From Terrilactibacillus tamarindi (GTDB lineage: Bacteria; Bacillota; Bacilli; Bacillales; Sporolactobacillaceae): DNA of 64,000 nt. The position numbers and the translations under genes are program-made. Under the pieces are notes generated by a model. The model worked only from the letters and a program-made list of their open reading frames with translations, was not told the origin of the DNA and searched no databases. The DNA is taken from positions 31,855 to 95,854 of the forward strand of contig NZ_WNHB01000016.1 of NCBI RefSeq assembly GCF_009718825.1, given 5' to 3'. This document shows positions 9,832 through 19,400 of the stretch, one piece after another (positions within the stretch are counted from its first letter, which is position 1; every line of letters begins with the position of its first letter).

Positions 9832-12294
9832 ATGAAGGTAGAAAATAATAATCAACCCGCATTGGATCTATTCTCCGAAGATCAAAAATATATTATCGGT
9901 GAACCGATACGCATAATCTTTCAAAATAGTGACAATGGTTACACTGTACTTCTTGTTAAAATTATTGAGACAAATGAATCGATTCAAGAAAAAGAGATAG
10001 GTGTCGTTGGATATTTTCCGTCTGTCCACCTCTATGAACGATATCAATTCGTTGGAAAAATAAAGAATCATCCTCGATATGGGAAACAATATGAAATTCA
10101 GCAATTCCGAAAATGTCTGCCTCAAACAAAAGCGGGAATCATTCAATATCTATCCAGTGATCTTTTTCCAGGAATAGGCACAAAAACAGCCGAAAAGGTC
10201 GTCGATACACTCGGTGAAAATACCATATCGATGATCTTAGATAATCCAGATTGTTTGAGACAAGTGCCTAAATTGCCTGAAGATAAAGCGATGTTTATCT
10301 ATGAAACATTAATGAAAAATCAAGGACTTGAAAAAATCCTTATTGCTCTCTCAGATTACGGTTTTGGTTCACAACTGGCCATGAAAATATATCAAGCATA
10401 TGGAGACGTTACGTTAGACATTGTTCAAGATAATCCATATCAACTCATTCAAGATGTTGAAGGAATTGGGTTTCAACGGGCAGATGAATTAGCGAAAAGT
10501 CTTGGTATTTCTGGAAAGCATCCCTATCGTTTACAAGCTGGATGTTTATACTGGCTGAATGAAAATGCGATGAATGAGGGACACGTTTTCTTAAACGAAA
10601 ATGATATAGTTGATTCAGTAAAAGGATTACTTTCAACACAAGGTCATCAAATTGAAGATTCAGAGCTTATGCATGAAATTCGCGTCTTAGAAGAAGAAGA
10701 TCGACTCGTATTAGAGGATGGAAATGTCTATTTGCCAGAATTATATTATGCTGAAAAAGGTATTGTATCAAATATAAAACGTCTCTCGGAACAAACCGAT
10801 TATCAAAATGAATTTTCGGAAGCTGAATTTTTCTCTGCTTTAGGTCGCATTGAAGAAAAATTAGGCATGCAATATGCATCTAGCCAAAAGGATGCCATCC
10901 AAAAAGCGATTCAATCCCCCATTTTGCTATTAACTGGTGGTCCGGGTACGGGAAAAACAACTGTCATTCAAGGTATTGTCGATACTTATGCCGATTTACA
11001 TGGTATTTCTTTAAATCCAAAAGATTACGATGAGGAGAATCCATTTCCTGTATTATTAGTCGCTCCAACAGGCCGTGCAGCAAAACGCATGAGTGAATCG
11101 ACACAATTACCTGCCGTTACGATTCACCGATTGTTAGGATGGAAAGGTGGATCTGGATATGAGCGAGATGAAAATAACCCCATCCAAGGTAAACTCATTA
11201 TTGTTGACGAAATGTCCATGGTTGATATTTGGCTTGCTAATCAACTGTTAAAATCATTGCCAGATAAAATTCAACTTGTCATTGTAGGAGACGAAGATCA
11301 GTTGCCATCCGTGGGACCCGGTCAAGTTTTAAAGGATTTATTAAAATCAGAAGCCATTCCAATTGTTCGGTTAACCGACATTTATCGTCAATCTGAAGGA
11401 TCTTCCATTATCGATCTTGCACATACAATTAAACAAGGACACGTACCAAAAGATCTAGCAAAACAAATGGAGGACAGAAGCTTTTTCTCATGTCCACCAT
11501 CTCAAATCGTCAACGCCATTCGTCAAGTTTGTGATAGTGCGATTAAAAAAGGATATACGACAAAAGATATCCAAGTTTTAGCGCCCATGTATCGGGGAAA
11601 TGCGGGTATTGAAGCAATAAATGAGTCGCTTCAAGAATTATTTAATCCTCCATCAGAGCAAAAACGAACGCTTCAATTTGGGGACCGACTATTTCGTATC
11701 GGTGATAAAGTGCTTCAACTCGTGAATAATCCAGATGACCAAGTTTTTAATGGCGATATTGGTGAGATTGTTGCTATTTTCACAGCAAAGGAAACCACTG
11801 ATCATGAGGAAACGGTGGTTGTTTCGTTTGATGGCATTGAGGTTTCGTATTTAAAACGAGATCTTGGTCAATTGACTCTTGCCTATTGTTGTTCAATTCA
11901 TAAATCACAAGGTAGTGAGTTTCCAATCGTCATTCTTCCTGTTGTTAATAGTTATCGACGTATGTTGAAAAGAAATTTACTTTATACGGCAGTCACACGA
12001 AGTAAAGAATTTTTAATTCTTTGTGGAGATATCGGTGCATTTACGTATGCCATAGAAAAACGAACCGATGAGAATAGAAACTCCCATCTGGCCGATAAAT
12101 TAAAAGAAAGATTAAACGTATCAGTAGACACAGACATGGCCGTTAAAGGAGACGATGACCTACCTTTTCCTTTGGAAGAAGATAATATTCCCTTTCCACT
12201 TCCTGATGAAAATAGGAAAGAACCATTATCATCCAAAATAGAAGACATTGAACCTTCCGTTTCATCCCCTGATGTAAATCCAAAACATGTATAA
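9832..12294 (+). CDS. recD2: ATP-dependent 5'-3' DNA helicase RecD2
   Basis: SF1B helicase (YrrC) not associated with RecBC; in B. subtilis it helps replication restart and DNA repair. The 820-residue protein has the RecD2-specific N-terminal domain with helix-hairpin-helix elements (FPGIGTKTAEKV near 118, VEGIGFQRADELAKS near 209), Walker A GGPGTGKT at about 369-376, Walker B with VDEMSMVD near 459, a GDEDQLPSVGPG motif, and motif VI (LLYTAVTRSKE near 715). The last 60 residues are acidic and proline-rich and probably disordered. No RecB or RecC gene is nearby. Confidence 0.96.
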   Translation: MKVENNNQPALDLFSEDQKYIIGEPIRIIFQNSDNGYTVLLVKIIETNESIQEKEIGVVGYFPSVHLYERYQFVGKIKNHPRYGKQYEIQQFRKCLPQTKAGIIQYLSSDLFPGIGTKTAEKVVDTLGENTISMILDNPDCLRQVPKLPEDKAMFIYETLMKNQGLEKILIALSDYGFGSQLAMKIYQAYGDVTLDIVQDNPYQLIQDVEGIGFQRADELAKSLGISGKHPYRLQAGCLYWLNENAMNEGHVFLNENDIVDSVKGLLSTQGHQIEDSELMHEIRVLEEEDRLVLEDGNVYLPELYYAEKGIVSNIKRLSEQTDYQNEFSEAEFFSALGRIEEKLGMQYASSQKDAIQKAIQSPILLLTGGPGTGKTTVIQGIVDTYADLHGISLNPKDYDEENPFPVLLVAPTGRAAKRMSESTQLPAVTIHRLLGWKGGSGYERDENNPIQGKLIIVDEMSMVDIWLANQLLKSLPDKIQLVIVGDEDQLPSVGPGQVLKDLLKSEAIPIVRLTDIYRQSEGSSIIDLAHTIKQGHVPKDLAKQMEDRSFFSCPPSQIVNAIRQVCDSAIKKGYTTKDIQVLAPMYRGNAGIEAINESLQELFNPPSEQKRTLQFGDRLFRIGDKVLQLVNNPDDQVFNGDIGEIVAIFTAKETTDHEETVVVSFDGIEVSYLKRDLGQLTLAYCCSIHKSQGSEFPIVILPVVNSYRRMLKRNLLYTAVTRSKEFLILCGDIGAFTYAIEKRTDENRNSHLADKLKERLNVSVDTDMAVKGDDDLPFPLEEDNIPFPLPDENRKEPLSSKIEDIEPSVSSPDVNPKHV

Positions 12295-12361
12295 ATTTGA
12301 GCAAATTGGACATCCTGTGATTACTATCATTCGGAACGTAGATAAAGAGGTGGATCACAAG

Positions 12362-12559
12362 ATGAAATGTCCAAACTGTTCAAGTTCTAATCTTGGAAAA
12401 ATAGGCATGAACCAATATTACTGCTGGAATTGTTTCATAGAATTAACACTAGTCGAAGGAAATCTATCACTCAACCAAGTCGAAGAGGATGGATCTCTTA
12501 CCACACTTAACGATTTGTTTGATGAGAATCAATTGAAAGCAGAGAATAATGGTTTTTAA
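12362..12559 (+). CDS. Small zinc-ribbon protein
   Basis: A 65-residue protein beginning MKCPNCSSSNLGKIG, with a second pair in YYCWNCFIE, so four cysteines (residues 3, 6, 18, 21) probably bind one zinc. The C-terminal half is acidic (VEEDGSL, DLFDENQ). AAAGAGGTGG lies 8 bases before this ATG; a start 25 codons earlier overlaps recD2 and lacks a site. It follows recD2 by 67 bases and is probably in the same transcript. Function not known. Confidence 0.72.
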   Translation: MKCPNCSSSNLGKIGMNQYYCWNCFIELTLVEGNLSLNQVEEDGSLTTLNDLFDENQLKAENNGF

Positions 12560-12583
12560 AAAAAGAATAACATAGCTAGGATG

Positions 12584-12616
12584 GAAAAATCGGTGTGTGT
12601 ACACCGATTTTTTGTT
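12584..12616 (+). terminator. Terminator after the zinc-ribbon gene
   Basis: AAAATCGGTGT / ACACCGATTTTTT, a strong stem with a T run. It ends the yrrB-recD2 transcript. Confidence 0.85.
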
Positions 12617-12781
12617 TATTCACCGTTCATATCTTTGTTAAGGGCTGCTTTGTCGATACCTACCTTAGTTAACCTATCTTTTTGTAGTTGGGCGTTTCCT
12701 CCATATATGAGTGAAAACGTTTTTGTCATCGTGCATATAAAGACGTCATTTGGCAAAAATAAGCTATGGAGGGGATCAACT

Positions 12782-13840
12782 ATGGTCAAGTGGTCATCGC
12801 TAGAGTGGCTCAAACGTCTCGCTATTTTACTATTTATATTTTTAAACTGTTATGTATTTTATCGTTTAATACCCTTTTTATCCGATATTTTGCACTTTGT
12901 AACTAAAATACTCTTTCCATTTGTCGTAGCAGCCTTAATTAGTTATTTATTGCACCCCATTGTTAAATTACTACAAAGGAATGGCATACCAAAGACAATA
13001 GCGATTCTTTTAATATATGTGGTTTTTTTTGGTTTAGTAGGTATTGGATTATACAAAGGCGTTCCCATATTCATTAAAGAATTAAGGGGCTTTGATTACG
13101 AATTATCCCAATACGGAACGATGTACCATCACCAAGTGGATCACGTCTATGACTCAACGCCAGAAGCTGTTCATGATCATGTTAACCATTTTGTGGCTAA
13201 CCTCGAACATGAACTCGATGGTTTTGTTAAAAAAGCGTTATCGGCATTATCTTGGTTTTTTCATTCATTTCTTACGTTATTGATTATTCCTTTTTTATCT
13301 TTCTATTTTCTAAAAGATATAGAACGGATTGGTGAAACTTGTCAGGCACTATTACCTGAACGATTGGTACATTCTTCAAAAAAAGTACTGTTTGAGATTG
13401 ATGATTCTTTAGGAAAGTACATACGGGGACAACTTTATGTTTGTGCCATTCTTGCGGGGATTGCGTTCTTTGGTTTATGGATTTTAAAAATACCGTATCC
13501 CATTGTTTTTGGAGCGTTTGTTGGTATAACCGATGTCATTCCGTATTTTGGTCCATTAATAGGCGCTATTCCACTTGTTTTTATGGCTGCTACGATTTCG
13601 GTTAAGAAAGTGATCTTTGTTTTACTATTAATCGGTATCATTCAGTTATTAGAAGGGAATGTGATTGAACCTCTCGTTGTTGGGAAGAGTGTCGAAGTCC
13701 ATCCGTTACTGATTGTACTTTCGCTAATTATTGGAGGGGAAATAGGTGGCGTTGTTGGAATGCTGTTTGCAGTTCCAGCTTTCATTGTTCTTCGTGTCAT
13801 AATTAAGAGTTACAGGCAAACGAGAGCGTTGACAAAATAA
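12782..13840 (+). CDS. yrrI: AI-2E family transporter (YrrI-like)
   Basis: A 352-residue polytopic membrane protein of the AI-2E/PerM family (several helices at both ends with a soluble loop at about 75-150). The family signature is seen in GAFVGITDVIPYFGPLIGAIP and in the C-terminal HPLLIVLSLIIGGEIGGVVGM. Members have been linked to autoinducer or Na+/H+ export, but substrate cannot be read from sequence. The ATG at 12782 follows GGAGGGG by 7 bases; the longer frame runs through the upstream terminator and is not credible. B. subtilis has yrrI at this location, just before alaS. Confidence 0.9.
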   Translation: MVKWSSLEWLKRLAILLFIFLNCYVFYRLIPFLSDILHFVTKILFPFVVAALISYLLHPIVKLLQRNGIPKTIAILLIYVVFFGLVGIGLYKGVPIFIKELRGFDYELSQYGTMYHHQVDHVYDSTPEAVHDHVNHFVANLEHELDGFVKKALSALSWFFHSFLTLLIIPFLSFYFLKDIERIGETCQALLPERLVHSSKKVLFEIDDSLGKYIRGQLYVCAILAGIAFFGLWILKIPYPIVFGAFVGITDVIPYFGPLIGAIPLVFMAATISVKKVIFVLLLIGIIQLLEGNVIEPLVVGKSVEVHPLLIVLSLIIGGEIGGVVGMLFAVPAFIVLRVIIKSYRQTRALTK

Positions 13841-13863
13841 ATCCAACTCACCTATAATATCGT

Positions 13864-13893
13864 TTGGATACTCTTGTTGAATTATGTTAGAAT
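13864..13893 (+). promoter_or_regulatory. Probable promoter of the alaS leader
   Basis: TTGGAT at 13864-13869 and TAGAAT at 13888-13893 (18-base spacer, upstream TG). Confidence 0.5.
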
Positions 13894-14070
13894 AACACTA
13901 TATATAGAGGATCTATTAGCATTTCATAGATACTTGCGGGGAATGACTACATAGGGTCCAAACAGAACTAAGAGGATCAAAATTCTCTGTTTGGTGAACG
14001 ACATTTAAGGTGATAAGGCGTAAGCAGAATGCTTTCGTCCCTTCATTGGAGAACGGGATGAAGGCTTTTT
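13894..14070 (+). promoter_or_regulatory. Structured alaS leader ending in a terminator (T-box-like, not canonical)
   Basis: About 250 bases precede alaS. They contain a perfect 9-bp stem CCAAACAGA/TCTGTTTGG (around 13958-13993), then AAGGTGATAAGGCG (14007-14020), then a terminator: GCTTTCGTCCC pairs with GGGATGAAGGC and is followed by TTTTTT (14031-14070). Position, CGTCCC-type terminator and the preceding AAGGTG word recall T-box leaders, which control alaS in related species. The invariant core (GGTGGNACCGCG) is not intact, however. Either a diverged T-box or another attenuator. Confidence 0.5.
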
Positions 14071-14148
14071 TACTATCATCCTTTGATTATAAATTTGAAG
14101 ACTGACTACATCATGTAGTGTTAAATAGGTTTTGGAGGTATTTTTAAT

Positions 14149-16806
14149 ATGAAACATTTTAGTTCGACAGAGATTAGACAAATGTATCTCGATTTTTTTA
14201 AACAAAAAGGTCATAAAGTTGAACCGAGTGCATCTTTGATTCCTGTAAATGATCCAACCCTACTTTGGATTAATAGTGGTGTTGCAACCTTGAAAAAGTA
14301 TTTTGATGGAACTGTTATACCCGAAAATCCAAGAATCGTAAACGCTCAAAAAGCGATTAGAACAAATGATATTGAAAACGTCGGAAAGACGGCTAGACAC
14401 CATACGTTTTTTGAAATGCTTGGAAACTTTTCTATCGGTGATTATTTCCGTGAAGAAGCCATTACTTGGGCTTGGGAATTGTTAACATCAGATCAATGGT
14501 TTAGCATGCCAAAAGACAAACTTTTTGTGACGGTCTATCCAGAAGATAAAGATTCGTATAATTGTTGGATTAAACTTGGTGTCTCACCGGATCATATTGT
14601 TCTCTTGGAAGATAATTTTTGGGAAATTGGAGAAGGCCCCTCTGGACCGGATACCGAAATCTTTTTCGATCGTGGACCCGCTTACGATCCAGAGAATTTA
14701 GGATTGAAACTGTTACAAGAAGATATTGAAAACGATCGCTATATCGAAATTTGGAATATTGTATTATCTCAATTTAATGCCATTCCATCTCTTTCAAGAA
14801 GTGAGTACCCTGAATTGCCTAAAAAGAATATTGATACGGGAATGGGATTTGAACGTATGGTATGTGTTCTTCAAGAAGCAGATACCAACTATGACAGTGA
14901 TTTATTCATGCCCATAATTCATGAAGTTGAACGTCTGTCGAAAAAAAAATATCGTGCTGGAAATAAAGCGGATGACATGGCCTTCAAAGTGATTGCTGAC
15001 CATATTCGAACCGTGACATTTGCAATTAGTGATGGGGCGCTTCCATCCAATGAAGGAAGAGGATATGTACTCCGCCGGTTACTTCGAAGAGCGGTGCGAT
15101 ATGCCCTTCAGTTGAATATTAAGGATCCGTTTATGTATAAACTAGTCGCTATTGTTGGTCGTATCATGAATTCATTCTACCCTGAAGTCGAAAAAAACAC
15201 CGAGTTCATTCAAAAAGTGGTCCGTACTGAAGAGGAACGCTTCCATGAAACACTAACTGAAGGTATAGCTATTTTAGAAGGCATGATTGATACAGCAAAA
15301 GCAAATAACGAAACGAAACTTTCTGGAAAAGATATCTTTCGTTTATATGATACCTTTGGATTTCCTGTTGAGCTTACGGAAGAATATGCAGAAGAAAAAG
15401 GTCTAGAGGTGGATCATGAAGGATTTGAAAATGAAATGGCACAACAAAGATCTCGTGCCAGAGAAGCTAGACAAGATCAAGGGTCTATGCATGTCCAAAA
15501 TGAACTTCTTGGGTCCATTAATGTCCCTAGCCAATTTGTAGGATATGATCATTTGACTGCTTCATCTACCTTAAATGTTCTTATTCAAGGTGATCAGAAA
15601 GTAGACTCAGCTAAGCAAGGTGAGGAAGTTCTTGCCTTCTTCGATCAAACACCGTTTTATGCAGAAAGTGGTGGCCAAGTTGCGGATCAAGGTCAATTTG
15701 TCAATGATTCAGCGATATTAGAAGTTAAATCTGTGCACAAAGCACCTAATGGTCAAAATATGCATATGGTCATTGTGAAACAAGGTTCTGTTCACACGGG
15801 GGATGTATTTAAGGCTGTCGTTGACCGAAAAAAACGGATGAATACAGAAAAAAATCATACATCCACACATTTGCTTCACCAAGCATTGAAAGATACGTTA
15901 GGAACGCATGTCAATCAAGCGGGATCTCTTGTGACACCTGATCGCCTTCGTTTTGACTTCTCTCATTTTGGACAAATTACTGAGGAAGAACTACAAACGA
16001 TTGAACGAATTGTTAATGAGAAAATTTGGGATCAACTTCAGGTTAACATTTCTGAGAAACCGATTGACGAAGCAAAGGCCATGGGGGCGATGGCTCTCTT
16101 TGGTGAAAAATATGGGGACATAGTTCGAGTCGTACAAGTAGGGGATTACAGCTTAGAACTATGTGGAGGCTGTCATGTTAGAAATACAGCCTTCATCGGT
16201 CAATTTAAGATCGTATCTGAAAGCGGCATTGGTGCAGGAACTCGAAGAATTGAAGCTGTAACAGGACAAGCTGCCTATGAATTTGTCAATAAGGAGATTC
16301 ACACGCTTGATGAAGGTGCCGAGCTTTTGAAAACGAATCGAGAGCATGTACCTGATAAGATCACACTTCTTCAAAAACAAGTGAAAGAACTGGAAAAAGA
16401 AAATAATGCTTTATCAGCAAAAATCAGTCAATCTCAAGCTGGTGATTTAATTCATTCTGTAACTGAGCAAGATGGTATTCCATATATTGCCAAGAAAGTT
16501 TCGGTATCAGACATGAACCAACTTAGAGCGATGGTGGATCAATTAAAAAATAAATTACAATCGGGTATTATCCTGCTTGCTGCAAGCAACGAAGGTAAAG
16601 TTAGTCTTGTATGCGGGGTATCTAAAGATTTAATTGATAAAGGCTTCCATGCGGGTAAAATTATAAAAGAAGCAGCTTCCCGTTGCGGCGGTGGAGGTGG
16701 CGGCCGTCCTGATATGGCACAAGCAGGGGGTAAAAACCCGGATAAAATACAAGAGGCTTTAAATAGTGTCTCAGAATTCATTAAGGATGCGGCCAAAATT
16801 AAGTAA
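14149..16806 (+). CDS. alaS: Alanyl-tRNA synthetase
   Basis: Class II synthetase for tRNA(Ala) with an editing domain. The 885-residue protein is full length: catalytic core ([18 protein letters not shown] near 85), the editing-site zinc ligands in [11 protein letters not shown] (near 565) and CGGCHV (near 670), a coiled-coil segment, and the C-Ala domain with the glycine run in [22 protein letters not shown] lies upstream of the ATG. It probably shares a transcript with yrzL and ruvX downstream. Confidence 0.98.
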   Translation: MKHFSSTEIRQMYLDFFKQKGHKVEPSASLIPVNDPTLLWINSGVATLKKYFDGTVIPENPRIVNAQKAIRTNDIENVGKTARHHTFFEMLGNFSIGDYFREEAITWAWELLTSDQWFSMPKDKLFVTVYPEDKDSYNCWIKLGVSPDHIVLLEDNFWEIGEGPSGPDTEIFFDRGPAYDPENLGLKLLQEDIENDRYIEIWNIVLSQFNAIPSLSRSEYPELPKKNIDTGMGFERMVCVLQEADTNYDSDLFMPIIHEVERLSKKKYRAGNKADDMAFKVIADHIRTVTFAISDGALPSNEGRGYVLRRLLRRAVRYALQLNIKDPFMYKLVAIVGRIMNSFYPEVEKNTEFIQKVVRTEEERFHETLTEGIAILEGMIDTAKANNETKLSGKDIFRLYDTFGFPVELTEEYAEEKGLEVDHEGFENEMAQQRSRAREARQDQGSMHVQNELLGSINVPSQFVGYDHLTASSTLNVLIQGDQKVDSAKQGEEVLAFFDQTPFYAESGGQVADQGQFVNDSAILEVKSVHKAPNGQNMHMVIVKQGSVHTGDVFKAVVDRKKRMNTEKNHTSTHLLHQALKDTLGTHVNQAGSLVTPDRLRFDFSHFGQITEEELQTIERIVNEKIWDQLQVNISEKPIDEAKAMGAMALFGEKYGDIVRVVQVGDYSLELCGGCHVRNTAFIGQFKIVSESGIGAGTRRIEAVTGQAAYEFVNKEIHTLDEGAELLKTNREHVPDKITLLQKQVKELEKENNALSAKISQSQAGDLIHSVTEQDGIPYIAKKVSVSDMNQLRAMVDQLKNKLQSGIILLAASNEGKVSLVCGVSKDLIDKGFHAGKIIKEAASRCGGGGGGRPDMAQAGGKNPDKIQEALNSVSEFIKDAAKIK

Positions 16807-16904
16807 TAGTATCCAAGTCATTGTGACGGAAACCAAGATCATGATAAAACATGATTAGGTTAGGATACAGTAATTAAAATTAGTTTCACCTGGGGGATGA
16901 TGAA

Positions 16905-17150
16905 TTGGACAAAACCATGAAGTTCAATTTTAATGAAGAAGATAAACATGATGCACGTGACGTATTATTTCAAGTGTACAATGCCCTTCAAGAAAAAGGA
17001 TACAATCCAATTAATCAAATTGTAGGTTATTTACTTTCTGGTGATCCAGCCTATATCCCAAGGCATAAAGATGCAAGAAAACTTATCCGTTTGATTGAAA
17101 GGGATGAGATCATAGAGGAACTGGTTACAGCTTACCTTAATGAAAAATGA
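16905..17150 (+). CDS. yrzL: IreB/YrzL family protein (UPF0297)
   Basis: An 81-residue protein nearly identical in pattern to B. subtilis YrzL ([44 protein letters not shown]). In Enterococcus the homologue IreB is a substrate of the PASTA kinase IreK and affects cephalosporin resistance; that role is only inferred here. TTG start with GGGGG upstream. It overlaps or abuts ruvX. Confidence 0.93.
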   Translation: MDKTMKFNFNEEDKHDARDVLFQVYNALQEKGYNPINQIVGYLLSGDPAYIPRHKDARKLIRLIERDEIIEELVTAYLNEK

Positions 17151-17169
17151 GAGGACTTTAGATAAACCA

Positions 17170-17595
17170 ATGAGAACGATGGGTCTTGATTTCGGCAGTA
17201 AAACCATAGGTGTAGCGATTAGTGATGCTCTTGGTTTTACAGCTCAAGGAATTGAAACAATACATTATGAACAACATAATAAACACGTCATTGATGAAAG
17301 ATTAACGAGTTTAATCAAAACATATGACGTCAACAAGGTGATTGTTGGATTACCAAAAAATATGAATGGAACGATTGGTCCCACTGGTGAAGCTTGTCAA
17401 ACTTTTGCGGAACGAATCAAAAAAAAATACCGTTTACCAGTTGAGCTTTGGGATGAACGTTTAACGACGATGGCAGCTGAGCGGATGTTAATATCAGCAG
17501 ACGTGAGTCGAAAAAAAAGAAAAAAAGTAATTGACAAAATGGCGGCGGTCTTGATTCTACAAAGTTATCTCGATCGGCATGGCATGAAAGGATGA
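17170..17595 (+). CDS. ruvX: Holliday-junction resolvase-like RuvX/YqgF
   Basis: YqgF/RuvX family RNase H-fold nuclease; bacterial members process the 5' end of pre-16S rRNA and were first proposed as junction resolvases. The sequence shows [15 protein letters not shown] at the N-terminus (first catalytic Asp), [14 protein letters not shown] in the middle, and the [14 protein letters not shown] and [16 protein letters not shown] blocks. The start at 17170 gives the family MRTMGLD N-terminus (141 residues); GAGAGGA sits rather far upstream, and an ATG at 17140, overlapping yrzL, is an alternative. Confidence 0.92.
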   Translation: MRTMGLDFGSKTIGVAISDALGFTAQGIETIHYEQHNKHVIDERLTSLIKTYDVNKVIVGLPKNMNGTIGPTGEACQTFAERIKKKYRLPVELWDERLTTMAAERMLISADVSRKKRKKVIDKMAAVLILQSYLDRHGMKG

Positions 17596-17601
17596 AATAA
17601 T

Positions 17602-17907
17602 ATGCATGAACACCATGATCATGAACATGGACACGAAGAAGAACAGGAAAGAATTATTATTCCAGATCCTGATACAGGAGAAGACCATCTCTTTGATATT
17701 CTCTTTACATTTGACGTAACTGAGACGGATAAATCTTACATGGTTGTTACCCCTGTTGAAACAGATGAAGAAGATGACGAACAAGAAGTTTTTGGTTTTA
17801 GATATGAAGACAATGATGGTAATTTTAAACTTTTCCCAATAGAAACGGACGCTGAATGGGAAATGGTCGAAGAAATGATCAATACATTTTCTGAAGAGGA
17901 CGAATAG
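17602..17907 (+). CDS. yrzB: YrzB, DUF1292 protein with a histidine-rich N-terminus
   Basis: A 101-residue acidic DUF1292 protein; the family travels with yrzL and ruvX in Firmicutes and has no known activity. The domain is recognised by PDPDTGEDHLFDILFTFDV and YEDNDGNFKLFPIETDAEWEMVEE. The first dozen residues (MHEHHDHEHGHE) hold six histidines and several acids, which could bind metal; this is absent from the short B. subtilis protein as I recall it. Six bases from ruvX, so same operon. Confidence 0.88.
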   Translation: MHEHHDHEHGHEEEQERIIIPDPDTGEDHLFDILFTFDVTETDKSYMVVTPVETDEEDDEQEVFGFRYEDNDGNFKLFPIETDAEWEMVEEMINTFSEEDE

Positions 17908-17956
17908 AATCACATCACATGTGGGTTACAAGACCTATTAAACATTTTTTATGCTA

Positions 17957-17997
17957 GGGAAAGGCCTCCTTGTGGAACTCACAGGAGCCTTTTCCTA
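17957..17997 (+). terminator. Terminator after yrzB
   Basis: GGAAAGGCCTCCTTGTG pairs with CACAGGAGCCTTTTCC around GAACT. It has a long stem and a short T run. Confidence 0.75.
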
Positions 17998-18017
17998 TGG
18001 TTTCATTTAATTTTTAT

Positions 18018-18168
18018 CCCGCCTTAACGGCCAAGTAGAGATCCCCACCTCAAGATTCTGAGTATTTAAAGAAGATAGGTGGTGGATCAACTGCCCGTAA
18101 AGGTCCGATTGGTTCAACTAAAACCATCAGTGGGGGATGAAGAAAACCCCCACTGATGGAAGTTTCAC
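18018..18168 (+). mobile_element. Intact 151-bp non-autonomous IS200/IS605-like element
   Basis: The left end follows TTTAT (18013-18017) and starts CCCGCCTTAACGG, a short hairpin. The middle holds CCCCACCTC / AGGTGGTGG. The right end is a perfect 13-bp hairpin (CCATCAGTGGGGG / CCCCCACTGATGG) followed by AAGTTTCAC and then TTTAT again (18169-18173). There is no coding frame. The hairpin plus GTTTCAC tail is what one expects at the 3' end of an IS605-type transposon, where TnpB guide RNAs end. It fills most of the gap between yrzB and mltG. Confidence 0.6.
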
Positions 18169-18216
18169 TTTATTTGAGCTATTCGTTACCTTGTATGGCT
18201 GAAAGGAGTTCACGTT

Positions 18217-19311
18217 TTGTTGAATGCCGATCAAAATTCAAAAAAAGTATTTCGTAAAAGACGTATTATAGTCATTCTTTCGTGTTTCTTTGTTATTGCG
18301 GTCCTTATCGGATCTGGGGTGGCCTATTTTTTTCATTCCATGAAACCTATGCAAGTGGCTAATAAAAAAGAAAAATTAATCACCATTCCATCTGGCGCAA
18401 CAACGCAAGATATTGGTAAAATCCTTGAGAAGGAGGGGCTTATCCGTCATGCGTGGTTATTCAAATATTATGTAAAATATGAACATGTGAACGGTTTTAT
18501 TGCAGGTTCTTATTTTCTGTCACCTTCCATGACATCTAGACAAATCATTTCAGATATCCATCAAGGGAAGCAAAAATACAAGTACGTTTTGACTATTCCT
18601 GAAGGTTTATGGTTAAAAGATATTGCACCCAAAATTGCTCAAATCACAGGTGAGAGCAGCGAACAGATTCTTCATTTAATGAGTGATAAGACATATATTA
18701 AGACACATTACATGACGAAGTATCCTTTCTTATCACAAGATATCCTACAAAAGGGGATTAAATATCCACTTGAAGGATACCTATTTCCTGCGACTTATCG
18801 GTTTCAGAAAGATAATGTCACACTCGATGATGTCATTAATAAAATGCTATCAGCATCGAAGTCTGTTTATGAACCATACATAGACCAAATTAAGAAAAGC
18901 GATCTAGGTTCCTTGCATAAAGCCCTAACTCTTGCATCTGTCGTCGAAGCAGAAGCTGGAGATTATAAAGCGCAACAACAAATTTCTAGTGTTTTTGAAA
19001 ATCGGATCAAAAAAAATATGCATTTACAGAGTGATGTAACCGTAGCCTATGCATTCCAAGAGCACCTGAATCGAGTGTTTTATCATCAATTAGAAATAGA
19101 GTCTCCTTATAACACGTATCACGTTAAAGGCCTTCCTATTGGTCCTATCAATAATCCAAGTGAAAATTCATTGAAAGCTGTTCTAAATCCTGTAAATACA
19201 AAGGCATTATTCTTTTATGCTAGACCGAATGGTCAAATTCTATTTGCTAATTCTTACAAAGACCATGAAGCCATAGTTAATAAGTATAAACATGAATGGG
19301 AATCTCAATAA
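18217..19311 (+). CDS. mltG: Endolytic murein transglycosylase MltG
   Basis: Membrane-anchored YceG-like lytic transglycosylase that cuts nascent glycan strands at the membrane. The 364-residue protein has a basic N-terminus (KKVFRKRR), one membrane helix at about 20-38, a LysM-like segment (TIPSGATTQDIGKILEKEGL), and the catalytic region with the glutamate in LASVVEAEAGDY (about residue 245), plus YNTYHVKGLPIGPINNP. TTG start with AAAGGAG 8 bases upstream. Its TAA stop lies inside the ATAAA flank of a mini-element. Confidence 0.94.
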   Translation: MLNADQNSKKVFRKRRIIVILSCFFVIAVLIGSGVAYFFHSMKPMQVANKKEKLITIPSGATTQDIGKILEKEGLIRHAWLFKYYVKYEHVNGFIAGSYFLSPSMTSRQIISDIHQGKQKYKYVLTIPEGLWLKDIAPKIAQITGESSEQILHLMSDKTYIKTHYMTKYPFLSQDILQKGIKYPLEGYLFPATYRFQKDNVTLDDVINKMLSASKSVYEPYIDQIKKSDLGSLHKALTLASVVEAEAGDYKAQQQISSVFENRIKKNMHLQSDVTVAYAFQEHLNRVFYHQLEIESPYNTYHVKGLPIGPINNPSENSLKAVLNPVNTKALFFYARPNGQILFANSYKDHEAIVNKYKHEWESQ

Positions 19312-19312
19312 A

Positions 19313-19362
19313 GTGAAATTTTAATTAGAGGGTGTGTGGTCTATCTAGCCGCTTTTAGCGGG
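19313..19362 (-). mobile_element. Mini-element at the mltG stop codon
   Basis: Read on the minus strand: TTTAT, then CCCGCTAAAAGCGG (hairpin), a diverged middle, and AAAATTTCAC, then TTTAT. The right-hand ATAAA (19308-19312 on the plus strand) contains the mltG stop codon TAA (19309-19311). About 50 bp. Same architecture as the copy at the greA stop. Confidence 0.5.
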
Positions 19363-19400
19363 ATAAAATAACCATTGTGCCTGAAAGGGGTGAGTGAAAA

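Noticed and set aside
12612..12781. N-terminal extension of the AI-2E permease
   Set aside because: The extended frame runs out of a terminator hairpin; ATG 12782 has a strong ribosome site and the right length.
16539..16796. 85-codon minus-strand frame over the alaS end
   Set aside because: Shadow of the C-Ala glycine-rich region; a secure gene lies on the other strand.
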